Positions 12,869 through 24,068 of a stretch of DNA of 64,000 nucleotides are shown piece by piece. The notes beneath the pieces were generated by a model. The model saw only the letters and a list, made by a program, of their open reading frames with translations, made no database searches and had not been told where the DNA came from. Every line of letters starts with the position of its first letter. Within the stretch, counting starts at the first letter, position 1. The stretch comes from Anthopleura xanthogrammica (lineage: Eukaryota > Cnidaria > Anthozoa > Actiniaria > Actiniidae), in the NCBI GenBank assembly GCA_964019055.1, contig OZ025208.1, positions 18,064,228 through 18,128,227 of the forward strand, in the 5' to 3' direction. The position numbers and the translations under genes are program-made.

Positions 12869-13214
12869 AAGTCTTGAAGGAAGTGGGAGTTTGTTGTTCT
12901 ACTGCCTAATGCATCAGAGGTTGACACAGGTTTATGGCTTAGTGGTTGATCGAGAGTCTGTTCCGATAGCTTTGAAAGCTATCGACCCTGATGGTGTAGA
13001 GCGACGCAAAAGTCATAGACTACAAAGACGTCAGTATAGAAGCACAGGTCCCAATTATCTTTGGCATATTGACGGGTACGACAAACTAAAACCTTATGGT
13101 TTTTGTATACATGGTGGAATTGATGGTTACAGCCGTCGTATATTGTGGTTGGAAATGGGAAACTCAAACAATGATCCTCGAATTATAGCATCACTGCACT
13201 GTGCGCATGCGTGA
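12868..13214 (+). pseudogene. Integrase-core (DDE/rve-type) transposase fragment
   Basis: The frame ending at the TGA at 13212-13214 reads VVDRESVPIALKAIDPDGV, then GPNYLWHIDGYDKLKPYGF and IHGGIDGYSRRILWLE. This resembles the start of the integrase catalytic core found in multicopy metazoan transposon proteins, with candidate first and second acidic residues in WHIDGYDKL and GGIDGYSRR. Only about 115 residues are present. The third catalytic acidic residue, any N-terminal DNA-binding domain and a credible start are absent. The upstream open frame is only the 21-bp array. It is therefore a relic. The exact superfamily (for example IS3EU or Ginger-like) cannot be settled by eye. Second copy: 33810-34156. 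Confidence 0.7.
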
Positions 13215-13243
13215 CAACAAGATTAGTCACCAGGCTCCAGCGT

Positions 13244-13432
13244 CTTACGATAATATGTGACAACTTCGTGATAATATCTGAGAAATTCGTGATAACATGT
13301 GAAAACTTCGTGATAATATGTGAAAACTTTGTGATAATATGTGAAAATTTCGTAATAATATGTGAAAATTTCGTGATAATATGTGAAAACTTCGTGATAA
13401 TATGTGAAAACTTCGTGATATGTGAAAACTAT
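13244..13432. repeat. 21-bp minisatellite, inverted partner, about 9 units
   Basis: Units read CTTCGTGATAATATGTGAAA, the reverse complement of the array at 12276-12868. The two arrays face each other across the integrase-core fragment and could pair. Unit 2 copy: 34186-34374. Confidence 0.93.
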
Positions 13433-14060
13433 TAGTGATTAAATGTCCCCTCAAGCCGAGGGAGGTTTAGTTAAAGTCCCTATTACTTATAATAATAGCA
13501 TGACTTGAGGGTGATTAGTGATTAAATGTCCACGAAAGCCGAGGGAGGTTTAGTTAAAGTCCCTATTACTTATAATAATAGCATGACTTGAGGGTGATTA
13601 GTGATTAAATGTCCCCTCAAGCCGAGGGAGGTTTAGTTAAAGTCCCTATTACTTATAATAATAGCATGACTTGAGGGTGATTAGTGATTAAATGTCCCCT
13701 CAAGCCTCGGGAGGTTTAGTTAAAGTCCCTATTACTTATAATAATAGCATGACTTGAGGGTGATTAGTGATTAAATGTCCCCTCAAGCCGAGGGAGGTTT
13801 AGTTAAAGTCCCTATTACTTATAATAATAGCATGACTTGAGGGTGATTAGTGATTAAATGTCCCCTCAAGCCGAGGGAGGTTTAGTTAAAGTCCCTATTA
13901 CTTATAATAATAGCATGACTTGAGGGTGATTAGTGATTAAATGTCCACGAAAGCCGAGGGAGGTTTAGTTAAAGTCCCTATTACTTATAATAATAGCATG
14001 ACTTGAGGGTGATTAGTGATTAAATGTCCACGAAAGCCGAGGGAGGTTTTGCTGAAGTCC
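13431..14060. repeat. 83-bp tandem repeat, eight units
   Basis: Units begin ATTAGTGATTAAATGTCC at 13431, 13514, 13597, 13680, 13763, 13846, 13929 and 14012. The variants CCTCAAGCC and ACGAAAGCC alternate irregularly. The last unit runs into the foldback at 14017-14127. Unit 2 copy: 34373-35002. Confidence 0.93.
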
Positions 14061-14127
14061 CGACACCGAAGGCGGAGGGACTTTAACAACTAAACCTCCC
14101 GAGGCTTGAGGGGACATTTAATCACCC
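14017..14127. mobile_element. Nested foldback element, about 110 bp
   Basis: GTGATTAAATGTCC...GAGGGAGGTTT on the left pairs with AAACCTCCCGAGG...GGACATTTAATCAC on the right around a CCGAAGGCGG-type centre. The 83-bp units look like amplified left arms of this element. Unit 2 copy: 34959-35069. Confidence 0.65.
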
Positions 14128-14818
14128 GAAATGTCATGCTATTAGTTTGTAATATTATGATTACCGAGGAATAAAACTGCTCTTAGGAAATATGTTAGCT
14201 TTCGTACGATGCATAAATTACAAAGTTTTACAAAGCTGTTGATACGCGGCATACTTAAGGGAATTTGCCTTTGTTAAATGCGACAATGGCGAATTGAACC
14301 AGCATTCATTCATTCGTGGTGCTTTATTCTAACTCACTTTGGTTGGCCAATTGGGTCAATGCGACCCAGCCATGGACCTAGTGATTGTCATATGAGGGAC
14401 CATGCCTCATGAATAGTGATGAGGGATATTTAGACTAAATATCCCTCATCGCTATTCATCCAGGGGGATGTTAGACCTTAAACATCCCTCTGGAAACAAT
14501 GGTTCCCGAAGTAATCATGATATTACATTTGATACATAACTCATGATAACCAAGCTTAATCTAAACTATCTTAAAACAGTTTCATACTCATTCTAATTTT
14601 CAAAAATAGATTTCCTTAAGGGAATGTTACCAACCACGTGTACATAAGTGGTCGTATGCTATAGTCCGTATGTTTGCCGTCCAGTACGTATACATTGGCT
14701 TTACCTACTGGGGAGCCGTTCATACTTCGCTCAATGCAAAGTATGCACAACCGTGGTGCAGCTATTTTACAATTTGTTGGCCCATTAACACTTTGTTTGG
14801 AGTGAAGTGTCATCGTCC

Positions 14819-15040
14819 TGATCACGTGATGGCCCGTCACGTGGGCTTGTTGGGTTATTCATAGGTACGTCTGACGCAGTAGCTCCTTGAATATCTGTAT
14901 ATCTCACACGTTCATTGGCATCGTCATCATGATCACGTGATGGCTCGTCACGTGGGCTTGTTGGGTTATTCATAGGTACGTCTGACGCAGTAGCTCCTTG
15001 AATATCTGTATATCTCACACGTTCATTGGCAGCGTCAACA
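14819..15040 (-). repeat. 111-bp duplication inside the RTK tail exon (37 residues repeated)
   Basis: Two adjacent 111-bp copies encode [17 protein letters not shown]... twice, giving two RYTDIQ tyrosine sites. Unit 2 copy: 35761-35982. Confidence 0.9.
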
Positions 15041-15599
15041 TGATCAGGATCATCATCCTGTGTAATATGACCATTCGCTAGTTCTTGTTCACTTATGTGC
15101 ACTTCATCGTAAACTCTCATATCATCATCATCTTCATCATTTTGGATTTCAAGATACTCCTAGAACATAATAGTTTTAGCTGGTTAACTGCATATCACGA
15201 GTGTCATTTGCTAGTCACCTTCATTTTTTCCTTTCCTCCCCGGTACCTCCCCGGTACCTTCCCAAGGGATAGACTAGCTACGAATAGCATAAGCCTCAAG
15301 CATGATGACTTTATACTTTTTTACACTTCCAGAACCCCTTTCGGTAGCTTGTTTTTAATGCTAATTTTCACTATTGTCTTGGTATTCTCAAAAGGAGTTT
15401 TTTAAAATTAGTCAGTGATCACCAATGTATCTTAAATAATGAGCGAGCCAAAGTAACTTACCGAAATTCCGGCCAGCATATCTTCAACTCTTTTATCTAT
15501 TTCCATGAACGATGGTCTGTCAAGGGGGTTTGCCCTCCAGGTGTCCAACATAACTTCATACCTGTAGATATTGAAAACAACCAAAACTTATCTTTCTCT

Positions 15600-15943
15600 A
15601 TCACCCTGCATCCCATCCGTCCATCCCATCCATCCATTCGTCCATCCCATCCAACTATTCATCCGTCCATCCCATCACATCCATCCATCCATCTGTCCAT
15701 CCCATCACATCCATCCATCCATCCATCCGTCCATCCCATCACATCCATCTATCCATCCGTCCGTCCATCCCATCACATCTATCCATCCGTCCGTCCATCC
15801 CATCACATCCATCCATCTGTCCATCCTATCCATTCATCCCATCACATCCATCCATTCCATCCACTTCCATCCACTTCCATCCACTTCCATCCACTTCCAT
15901 CCACTTCCATCCACTTCCATCCACTTCCATCCACATCCATGTA
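15600..15943. repeat. CCAT/CCGT microsatellite and CCACTTCCAT array in RTK intron
   Basis: Imperfect CCATCCATCCGTCCAT repeats, ending in eight or so copies of CCATCCACTT, lie between RTK exons 15462-15561 and 16060-16159. The plus-strand open frame here is an artefact. Unit 2 copy: 36542-36885. Confidence 0.92.
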
Positions 15944-16728
15944 ACTGGTTCAAAGGTTCGCCAGCCCTGAAACTCGAAGTGTTAGCCTTCTTTTCTATAC
16001 TTATATACCTAGCTGTATATCACTTGTCATATTGCTGAAAATGCAAATGTCAAACTTACACCTCATCGTCACAATCAGCGGGCTGTTCAAGTCGGTAGCC
16101 TCTTTTGATTTCGTTGAGAATGTCCATACCACTATCCACACCAGCATATGGCACAGTACCTGCATGTAACAATATCATGTCAGTATAAGACAATATTAAC
16201 AGTACGGTAACTCTACAATCAGCAAAAGTCAAAAGTCAAAACCTGCTGTTTCGATCTCCCATACAGTCACTCCATATGACCACCTAAACAGGTACAAGAA
16301 GAAAGAGAATGTTAGCATAGATTGGGTTTATTGTTTATAATAGCAATATTAATACTCACACATCGCTCTTTGTTGTACACGTATAGTCTTCAATAGATTC
16401 AGGTGCCATCCATCTTACTGGTCTTTTACCCTTAACCAAACACGTCAAATATCAGTCTACGAAGATACATTGCTCTGGGATTATTTTACTATGTAATCTA
16501 TCAAATAATGAACTATTTACCCCCTTCACATCTTCATACATTCCACTTTCATAGATGTCACGTGAAAGTCCGAAGTCCGATACCATGGGAACCAAGCTTT
16601 TTCCAAGTAACACGTTCCTCGCAGCCAAATCTCGATGTACACACTGAAAATGTTTTCAAATCATCGTGGTTATTCATCTTGTATCATAATCATAATATCA
16701 TAATAAAGTCACGAGACAAGGTAATAAT

Positions 16729-16891
16729 TATTATATCCATTTTGAAATCACTAGCAAATCCTGTAATCTGATTGGCTCTCAGTAGATTGATTCAAGCACG
16801 AATCGCACTATACCGGCTATTTGTTAATAAATACTTTTGTGTTTATCACAAATTTAGTGTCTATCTAGTATGATTTCAAAATGGATATAAT
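16729..16891. mobile_element. MITE with ATTATATCCATTTTGAAATCA inverted ends
   Basis: Inverted copies of this 20-bp end lie at 16729-16750 and 16870-16891, with about 120 bases between. It sits in the RTK intron between exons 16521-16643 and 17082-17290. Unit 2 copy: 37671-37833. Confidence 0.65.
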
Positions 16892-16898
16892 AAAGTGA

Positions 16899-17038
16899 TA
16901 ATTGAACTTCGTGTCGTGCAATTTTGGTCTGATATCAAACTTGCGATTACAAATCACACTTCCGCGCTACACGGTCGTGTGATTTTTTTATCGCGCGTTT
17001 GATATCAGACCAAATTGCACTCCACTTAGTTCAATTAC
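16899..17038. mobile_element. Foldback MITE, about 140 bp
   Basis: ATAATTGAACTTCGTG...TGGTCTGATATCAAAC is matched by an inverted GTTTGATATCAGACCA...TTCAATTA at the right, with an inner GTGTGATTTTTTTATCGCGCG loop. It directly follows the previous MITE. Unit 2 copy: 37841-37980. Confidence 0.65.
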
Positions 17039-17573
17039 CATTATTTAAGGTGATTATTAACGACGCGTAGGCATATATTACCTTCATTTTCTCAAGATGT
17101 TTCATTCCTCTAGCGATCCCATGTGCAAATTTTAGCTTTTGTAGTTTATCAAGCTTCTCCACATCGTCCGTGCTGGTGCTTGGCTGCACATTCATGTAAG
17201 CATGGTCTGAATACTCAAGTTTTCGATGTTTGTGAAGATAATCAAGAAGACAGCCACCCTCAGCAATTTTAACGACGACCCACAATGGACCTGAAACGAG
17301 CCATTTGGAAAACACATAATCACAACTGTGCACAAGTGTGAAGTCCAGTGATGGCCCTTTGTCATCTAGTACGTGGTGTACGATCATCGTGACCAGCGAT
17401 CATTAAAATCTAGTACGCGCGCAATGTAAAGATGGGGAAAAAAAGCCATTTTAAGCGGAGGTTATTTTACCAGAAGGAATTTATTTTACCAGAAGGGAGT
17501 TATTTCTCATTTTCAGTAAAAGAATTTTTCCTGCATCTCATAAAATATTTAACCGTCTTCCGAGTCATGGCGA

Positions 17574-17706
17574 AGGTCTAACCATTTGCAGATATTTTTA
17601 GAGCAAAGGCTGCACCTTCTATTCAGATATTTTAAGACCCTGAGTGTGGGTACAGCCACGGAGTCCTGAACCCGCGCCCAGCCACTGAGCCAACCGGGAG
17701 GCTGAA
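17574..17706 (-). mobile_element. SINE relic, tRNA-derived family
   Basis: It shares GTCTAACCATTTGCAGATAT, TTTTAAGACCCTGAGTG and the tRNA-like end ACTGAGCCAACCGGGAGGC with the SINE at 53190-53525. It abuts the left end of the 14-bp satellite. Unit 2 copy: 38516-38648. Confidence 0.65.
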
Positions 17707-17710
17707 AAGC

Positions 17711-19232
17711 CATATCTTACCTATCATATCTTACCTATCATATCTTATCTATCATATCTTATCTATCATATCTTACCTATCATATCTTACCTATCATATC
17801 TTATCTATCATATCTTATCTATCATATCTTATCTATCATATCTTACCTATCATATCTTACCTATCATATCTTACCTATCATATCTTATCTATCATATCTT
17901 ATCTATCATATCTTATCTATCATATCTTATCTATCATATCTTATCTATCATATCTTACCTATCATATCTTATCTATCATATCTTATCTATCATATCTTAT
18001 CTATCATATCTTATCTATCATATCTTATCTATCATATCTTACCTATCATATCTTATCTATCATATCTTATCTATCATATCTTATCTATCATATCTTATCT
18101 ATCATATCTTACCTATCATATCTTATCTATCATATCTTATCTATCATATCTTACCTATCATATCTTACCTATCATATCTTACCTATCATATCTTACCTAT
18201 CATATCTTACCTATCATATCTTACCTATCATATCTTATCTATCATATCTTACCTATCATATCTTATCTATCATATCTTATCTATCATATCTTATCTATCA
18301 TATCTTACCTATCATATCTTACCTATCATATCTTACCTATCATATCTTATCTATCATATCTTACCTATCATATCTTATCTATCATATCTTATCTATCATA
18401 TCTTACCTATCATATCTTATCTATCATATCTTATCTATCATATCTTACCTATCATATCTTACCTATCATATCTTATCTATCATATCTTATCTATCATATC
18501 TTACCTATCATATCTTATCTATCATATCTTATCTATCATATCTTATCTATCATATCTTACCTATCATATCTTACCTATCATATCTTATCTATCATATCTT
18601 ACCTATCATATCTTACCTATCATATCTTATCTATCATATCTTACCTATCATATCTTATCTATCATATCTTATCTATCATATCTTACCTATCATATCTTAC
18701 CTATCATATCTTATCTATCATATCTTATCTATCATATCTTATCTATCATATCTTACCTATCATATCTTATCTATCATATCTTACCTATTATATCTTATCT
18801 ATCATATCTTACCTATCATATCTTACCTATCATATCTTACCTATCATATCTTACATATCATATCTTACCTATCATATCTTATCTATCATATCTTATCTAT
18901 CATATCTTACCTATCATATCTTATCTATCATATCTTACCTATCATATCTTATCTATCATATCTTACCTATCATATCTTATCTATCATATCTTATCTATCA
19001 TATCTTATCTATCATATCTTACCTATCATATCTTATCTATCATATCTTATCTATCATATCTTACATATCATATCTTACCTATCATATCTTACCTATCATA
19101 TCTTACCTATCATATCTTATCTATCATATCTTACCTATCATATCTTATCTATCATATCTTATCTATCATATCTTATCTATCATATCTTACCTATCATATC
19201 TTATCTATCATATCTTATCTATCATATCTTAC
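17711..19232. repeat. 14-bp satellite array A (TATCTTATCTATCA / TATCTTACCTATCA), unit 1
   Basis: About 109 units of 14 bp in the large RTK intron between exons 17082-17290 and 22546-22656. Nearly all units are one of two versions that differ by C or T at one site; rare ACATATCA variants occur. The unit 2 array (38653-40076) is shorter by 98 bases, exactly seven units. Confidence 0.97.
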
Positions 19233-19243
19233 ATATTATGTAC

Positions 19244-19382
19244 TTATTGACTGAGTGGGAGGTCCGAACGGGAAAATATTTGGCTCGAGGTCCTGAAGTA
19301 CGGAACGAGCGCAGCGAGTTCCGTGCCAAGGACCTCGAGCCAAATATTTTCCCGTTCGGACCGACCTTAACTCAGTCAATAA
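19244..19382. mobile_element. Foldback MITE, about 139 bp, between satellite blocks
   Basis: A near-perfect hairpin: TTATTGACTGAG...GGTCCGAACGGGAAAATATT pairs with AATATTTTCCCGTTCGGACC...CTCAGTCAATAA around an AACGAGCGCAGCGAGTT centre. Unit 2 copy: 40088-40226. Confidence 0.85.
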
Positions 19383-19387
19383 GCATT

Positions 19388-19608
19388 TTATCATATGACC
19401 ACATATAAAAAATCGATTTCAAAGCGTTTTTAATAAATGCGAATCAAAATGCGTAGTTTTTACATGATTGACGGCAGCGAGTCCGAACGGCGAGTCCGAA
19501 CGGGAAATTATTACACTTTTCGGAAAAGCGTACTTTGTTTGCTGACGACATTTTCCCCAAAGGTTTTTTTTAGAATCACGCGTACAGTGAAATACGGTCA
19601 TATGATAA
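19388..19608. mobile_element. Second short element with TTATCATATGACC inverted ends
   Basis: TTATCATATGACC at 19388-19400 and its inverse GGTCATATGATAA at 19596-19608 bound 221 bases that include GAGTCCGAACGG repeats like those of the adjoining foldback. The two may be halves of one larger element. Unit 2 copy: 40232-40452. Confidence 0.55.
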
Positions 19609-19610
19609 CA

Positions 19611-22496
19611 TATCTTACCTATCATATCTTACCTATCATATCTTATCTATGATATCTTATCTATCATATCTTACCTATCATATCTTATCTATCATATCTT
19701 ACCTATTATATCTTATCTATCATATCTTACCTATCATATCTTATCTATCATATCTTATCTATCATATCTTACCTATCATATCTTATCTATCATATCTTAT
19801 CTATCATATCTTACCTATCATATCTTATCTATCATATCTTATCTATCATATCTTATCTATCATATCTTACCTATTATATCTTACCTATCATATCTTATCT
19901 ATCATATATTATCTATCATATCTTATCTATCATATCTTATCTATCATATCTTATCTATCATATCTTACCTATCATATCTTATCTATCATATCTTATCTAT
20001 CATATCTTACCTATCATATCTTATCTATCATATCTTACCTATCATATCTTATCTATCATATCTTATCTATCATATCTTATCTATCATATCTTATCTATCA
20101 TATCTTATCTATCATATCTTATCTATCATATCTTATCTATCATATCTTACCTATCATATCTTACCTATCATATCTTACCTATCATATCTTACCTATCATA
20201 TCTTATCTATCATATCTTATCTATCATATCTTATCTATCATATCTTACCTATCATATCTTATCTATCATATCTTATCTATCATATCTTACATATCATATC
20301 TTACCTATCATATCTTACCTATCATATCTTATCTATCATATCTTATCTATCATATCTTATCTATCATATCTTATCTATCATATCTTATCTATCATATCTT
20401 ATCTATCATATCTTATCTATCATATCTTATCTATCATATCTTATCTATCATATCTTATCTATCATATCTTACCTATCATATCTTATCTATCATATCTTAC
20501 CTATCATATCTTATCTATCATATCTTATCTATCATATCTTATCTATCATATCTTACCTATCATATCTTATCTATCATATCTTATCTATCATATCTTATCT
20601 ATCATATCTTATCTATCATATCTTATCTATCATATCTTACCTATCATATCTTACCTATCATATCTTACCTATCATATCTTATCTATCATATCTTATCTAT
20701 CATATCTTATCTATCATATCTTATCTATCATATCTTATCTATCATATCTTATCTATCATATCTTATCTATCATATCTTATCTATCATATCTTATCTATCA
20801 TATCTTACCTATCATATCTTATCTATCATATCTTACCTATCATATCTTACCTATCATATCTTATCTATCATATCTTACCTATCATATCTTACCTATCATA
20901 TCTTATCTATCATATCTTATCTATCATATCTTATCTATCATATCTTATCTATCATATCTTACCTATCATATCTTATCTATCATATCTTATCTATCATATC
21001 TTATCTATCATATCTTATCTATCATATCTTATCTATCATATCTTACCTATGATATCTTATCTATCATATCTTATCTATCATATCTTATCTATCATATCTT
21101 ATCTATCATATCTTATCTATCATATCTTATCTATCATATCTTACCTATCATATCTTACCTATCATATCTTATCTATCATATCTTACCTATCATATCTTAT
21201 CTATCATATCTTATCTATCATATCTTACCTATCATATCTTATCTATCATATCTTATCTATCATATCTTATCTATCATATCTTATCTATCATATCTTATCT
21301 ATCATATCTTATCTATCATATCTTATCTATCATATCTTATCTATCATATCTTATCTATCATATCTTATCTATCATATCTTACCTATCATATCTTATCTAT
21401 CATATCTTATCTATCATATCTTATCTATCATATCTTATCTATCATATCTTATCTATCATATCTTATCTATCATATCTTATCTATCATATCTTATCTATCA
21501 TATCTTACCTATCATATCTTATCTATCATATCTTATCTATCATATCTTACCTATCATATCTTACCTATCATATCTTATCTATCATATCTTATCTATCATA
21601 TCTTATCTATCATATCTTATCTATCATATCTTATCTATCATATCTTATCTATCATATCTTATCTATCATATCTTATCTATCATAGATTATCTATCATATC
21701 TTATCTATCATATCTTACCTATCATATCTTATCTATCATATCTTACCTATCATATCTTACCTATCATATCTTATCTATCATATCTTATCTATCATAGATT
21801 ATCTATCATATCTTATCTATCATATCTTACCTATCATATCTTATCTATCATATCTTATCTATCATATCTTATCTATCATATCTTTCCTATCATATCTTAT
21901 CTATCATATCTTACCTATCATATCTTATCTATCATATCTTATCTATCATATCTTACCTATCATATCTTACCTATCATATCTTATCTATCATATCTTACCT
22001 ATCATATCTTATCTATCATATCTTATCTATCATATCTTTCCTATCATATCTTATCTATCATATCTTACCTATCATATCTTATCTATCATATCTTATCTAT
22101 CATATCTTACCTATCATATCTTACCTATCATATCTTATCTATCATATCTTACCTATCATATCTTATCTATCATATCTTATCTATCATATCTTATCTATCA
22201 TATCTTTCCTATCATATCTTATCTATCATATCTTACCTATCATATCTTATCTATCATATCTTATCTATCATATCTTACCTATCATATCTTACCTATCATA
22301 TCTTATCTATCATATCTTACCTATCATATCTTATCTATCATATCTTACCTATCATATCTTATCTATCATATCTTATCTATCATATCTTATCTATCATATC
22401 TTATCTATCATATCTTATCTATCATATCTTATCTATCATATCTTATCTATCATATCTTACCTATCATATCTTATATATCATATCTTACCTATCATA
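19611..22496. repeat. 14-bp satellite array B, unit 1
   Basis: About 206 units of the same two-version 14-bp satellite as array A, with rare TTTCCTAT and TAGATTAT variants towards the right end. Since 14 x 3 = 42 has no stop, open frames of 467 and 482 codons appear but are not genes. The unit 2 array (40455-42934) is 406 bases shorter, exactly 29 units. Confidence 0.97.
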
Positions 22497-22877
22497 ATTT
22501 ATCTATCTATATGGCTAGTGCAATACGCAGTATTCATTTTCTTACCATTGACAGTACATGCTCCTATCAGGCTGACTATGTTGGTATGGTTACCAACTTG
22601 GCTCATGATACTTAGTTCGTTGAATAAATCTCGATGTTCTCTCTCTGTGGCAAATCCTTCACACCAAAAACAAAAAACACACAATGCATTGCTTATTTTG
22701 AGAAACATCGGCTGTATATCAAAATCGTTTGGAAAAGGGGAATACACCTCAGTGGTAGGACTGTGGCAAATCCACGAGAGGTTCAACCATGCAGGGATGT
22801 ATGTAAACCCACTTCTTGACCTGGACCTCTTAACATTTGGAAAGGGTGAATGAGTGCCAAGTTGAAGATATATACAT

Positions 22878-22905
22878 TTGATATTGGAGTGTCCAAGGAA
22901 GAAGC
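22878..22905. other. Tandem duplication junction: RTK intron joined to UNC-45 exon
   Basis: Unit 1 and unit 2 agree up to ...GATATTGGAGTG (22891 and 43329). Unit 2 then continues in the RTK intron (AGCTAGCTAGCC), while unit 1 switches to TCCAAGGAAGAAGCTGG, which is coding sequence of an UNC-45 exon ending at 22931. Confidence 0.9.
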
Positions 22906-23123
22906 TGGTGCACAAAAGATCTTTCATGGAGGTAAACAAAATGTCATTTTTACAGCATTTCTTTTTCAAGCAATGTATGATGGGCCAAGGGTTACCATAT
23001 TATCATATTATTACAGGTGAGGGAGTCAAGCAGATTATCAGCTTATTGAATAGCAACTCAGAAGAACAGATTGTGGCTGGATTATTAGTGTTGAAAGGAC
23101 TTTGTACAAAGTCTTCCTCAAGG

Positions 23124-23779
23124 GTGGGTTATTACAGTGTGACGTGCCTAACCCTGGACACCCAATTAATTCTTTTACAAGTTGCTCAATGAGGCATATT
23201 AGCCAGCAAAGAGACTAAAATCAATATCACTGACCAGAGGTAAAGGTTCGAATTTTGACAAGAAAGCTCGCCCAATTATTTCAACTTGGAATGTTTTTGG
23301 TCCTTTCTGTTGCAAATATAAATAAAATCTTTTCTGACACGAGTTTGACCTCACATAAAATGTACAAATTCTCATTCACTGATTGGGTTACTTGTAAAAA
23401 ATTTAATTAAGTAGCCAGAGTTAGGCGCGTCACACTATGATATCATTATTATTTATTATTTATCATTTATACCAAAACAAGTTACTCTGTATTACGATAT
23501 ATATTTATTTACCATGACTATTATTGATTATCTGTATTGTGCTATGGTTTTTTAACCACATCTCTCAAATAAATAAATCAATAAATCAATAAATAAATAG
23601 ATAAATAAATCAACCTTGTTTATAGAGGGTACTGTAGCATGTAACAGTAATTCAAACCTGTGGCCCTCTTTTAACGTCTCTTAAGTTGAAAGGGATGGGA
23701 CCACCACTAACGTGAACGTCTGAGCAACTCAAAGGTCTAACCATTTGCAGATATTACTGTATGACAAAGACAGCACCTT

Positions 23780-23813
<34 letters not shown>

Positions 23814-24068
23814 CCAGGGCTTGAACCCATGACCAGGGATTTTATTAAAATTTCAAGTACAGATGGTTTACTTAATATAGACGGCTGTATCACTTAAGTG
23901 GCCATACAATTGGGACGTGGATTGGTGGCTCTGATATGGAAAGTAGACACCGGATTTTGCCAGTTGCTGGCTTCTAATGAAATGCCTAGTATATGACCTT
24001 GTGCATGATACAGTAGTCTGATGCTCCATTGTATTTTCAGTGTTTCTGATTGCAATCTTTTTTTCCAG
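23124..24068. other. UNC-45 intron, unit 2
   Basis: Contains an AATAAATAAATC simple repeat near 23570-23615 and the SINE relic at 23687-23842. From 23683 onward it is the counterpart of position 1 of the window. Nothing else was seen. Confidence 0.6.

Larger units (their letters stand above)
11865..14523. mobile_element. Transposon-like element with about 107-bp terminal inverted repeats, flanked by TA
   Basis: The left end (11865-11971, ATATCATGATTACCTCGGG...) and right end (14417-14523) are inverted copies with a few mismatches, and TA lies on both sides, consistent with a TA target duplication. Inside, in order: a 21-bp array (12276-12868), an integrase-core fragment (12868-13214), the same 21-bp array inverted (13244-13432), eight 83-bp repeats (13431-14060) and a nested foldback (14017-14127). 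It lies between the convergent UNC-45 and RTK genes. Complete second copy at 32807-35465. Family assignment is open: the TA flank suggests Tc1/mariner-type insertion, but the coding relic is integrase-like. Confidence 0.75.
14785..22656 (-). pseudogene. Receptor tyrosine kinase, unit 1 copy, 5'-truncated
   Basis: Same sequence as the last eight exons of the full RTK gene: 22546-22656, 17082-17290, 16521-16643, 16360-16430, 16243-16283, 16060-16159, 15462-15561, 14785-15159. It retains the alpha-C helix, [11 protein letters not shown] and APE motifs and the C-terminal tail. It lacks the signal peptide, all extracellular domains, the transmembrane helix, the glycine loop and the AVK lysine, because the tandem-duplication junction at about 22891 falls in the intron upstream of exon 22546-22656. 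No start codon or promoter is evident, so a working kinase cannot be made from it alone. No frameshift or stop was seen in the surviving exons, as expected for a very recent event. Confidence 0.88.

Noticed and set aside
12248..12877. Open frames of 176-209 codons of YYHEVFT / CENFVII repeats
   Set aside because: Artefacts of the 21-bp array inside the transposon-like element.
13431..14060. Evenly spaced repeats resembling a CRISPR array
   Set aside because: The whole 83-bp unit is conserved, so there are no variable spacers, no cas genes, and the context is a eukaryotic intergenic transposon.
14670..15405. Small plus-strand frames around the RTK tail exon
   Set aside because: They are antisense shadows of the RTK terminal exon and its intron. 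The minus strand carries the in-phase kinase tail.
19649..22497. Open frames of 467 and 482 codons (and 566 and 498 in unit 2)
   Set aside because: They are the 14-bp satellite read in a stop-free frame (42 bp = 14 codons), lie inside an RTK intron and show no protein-like constraint.
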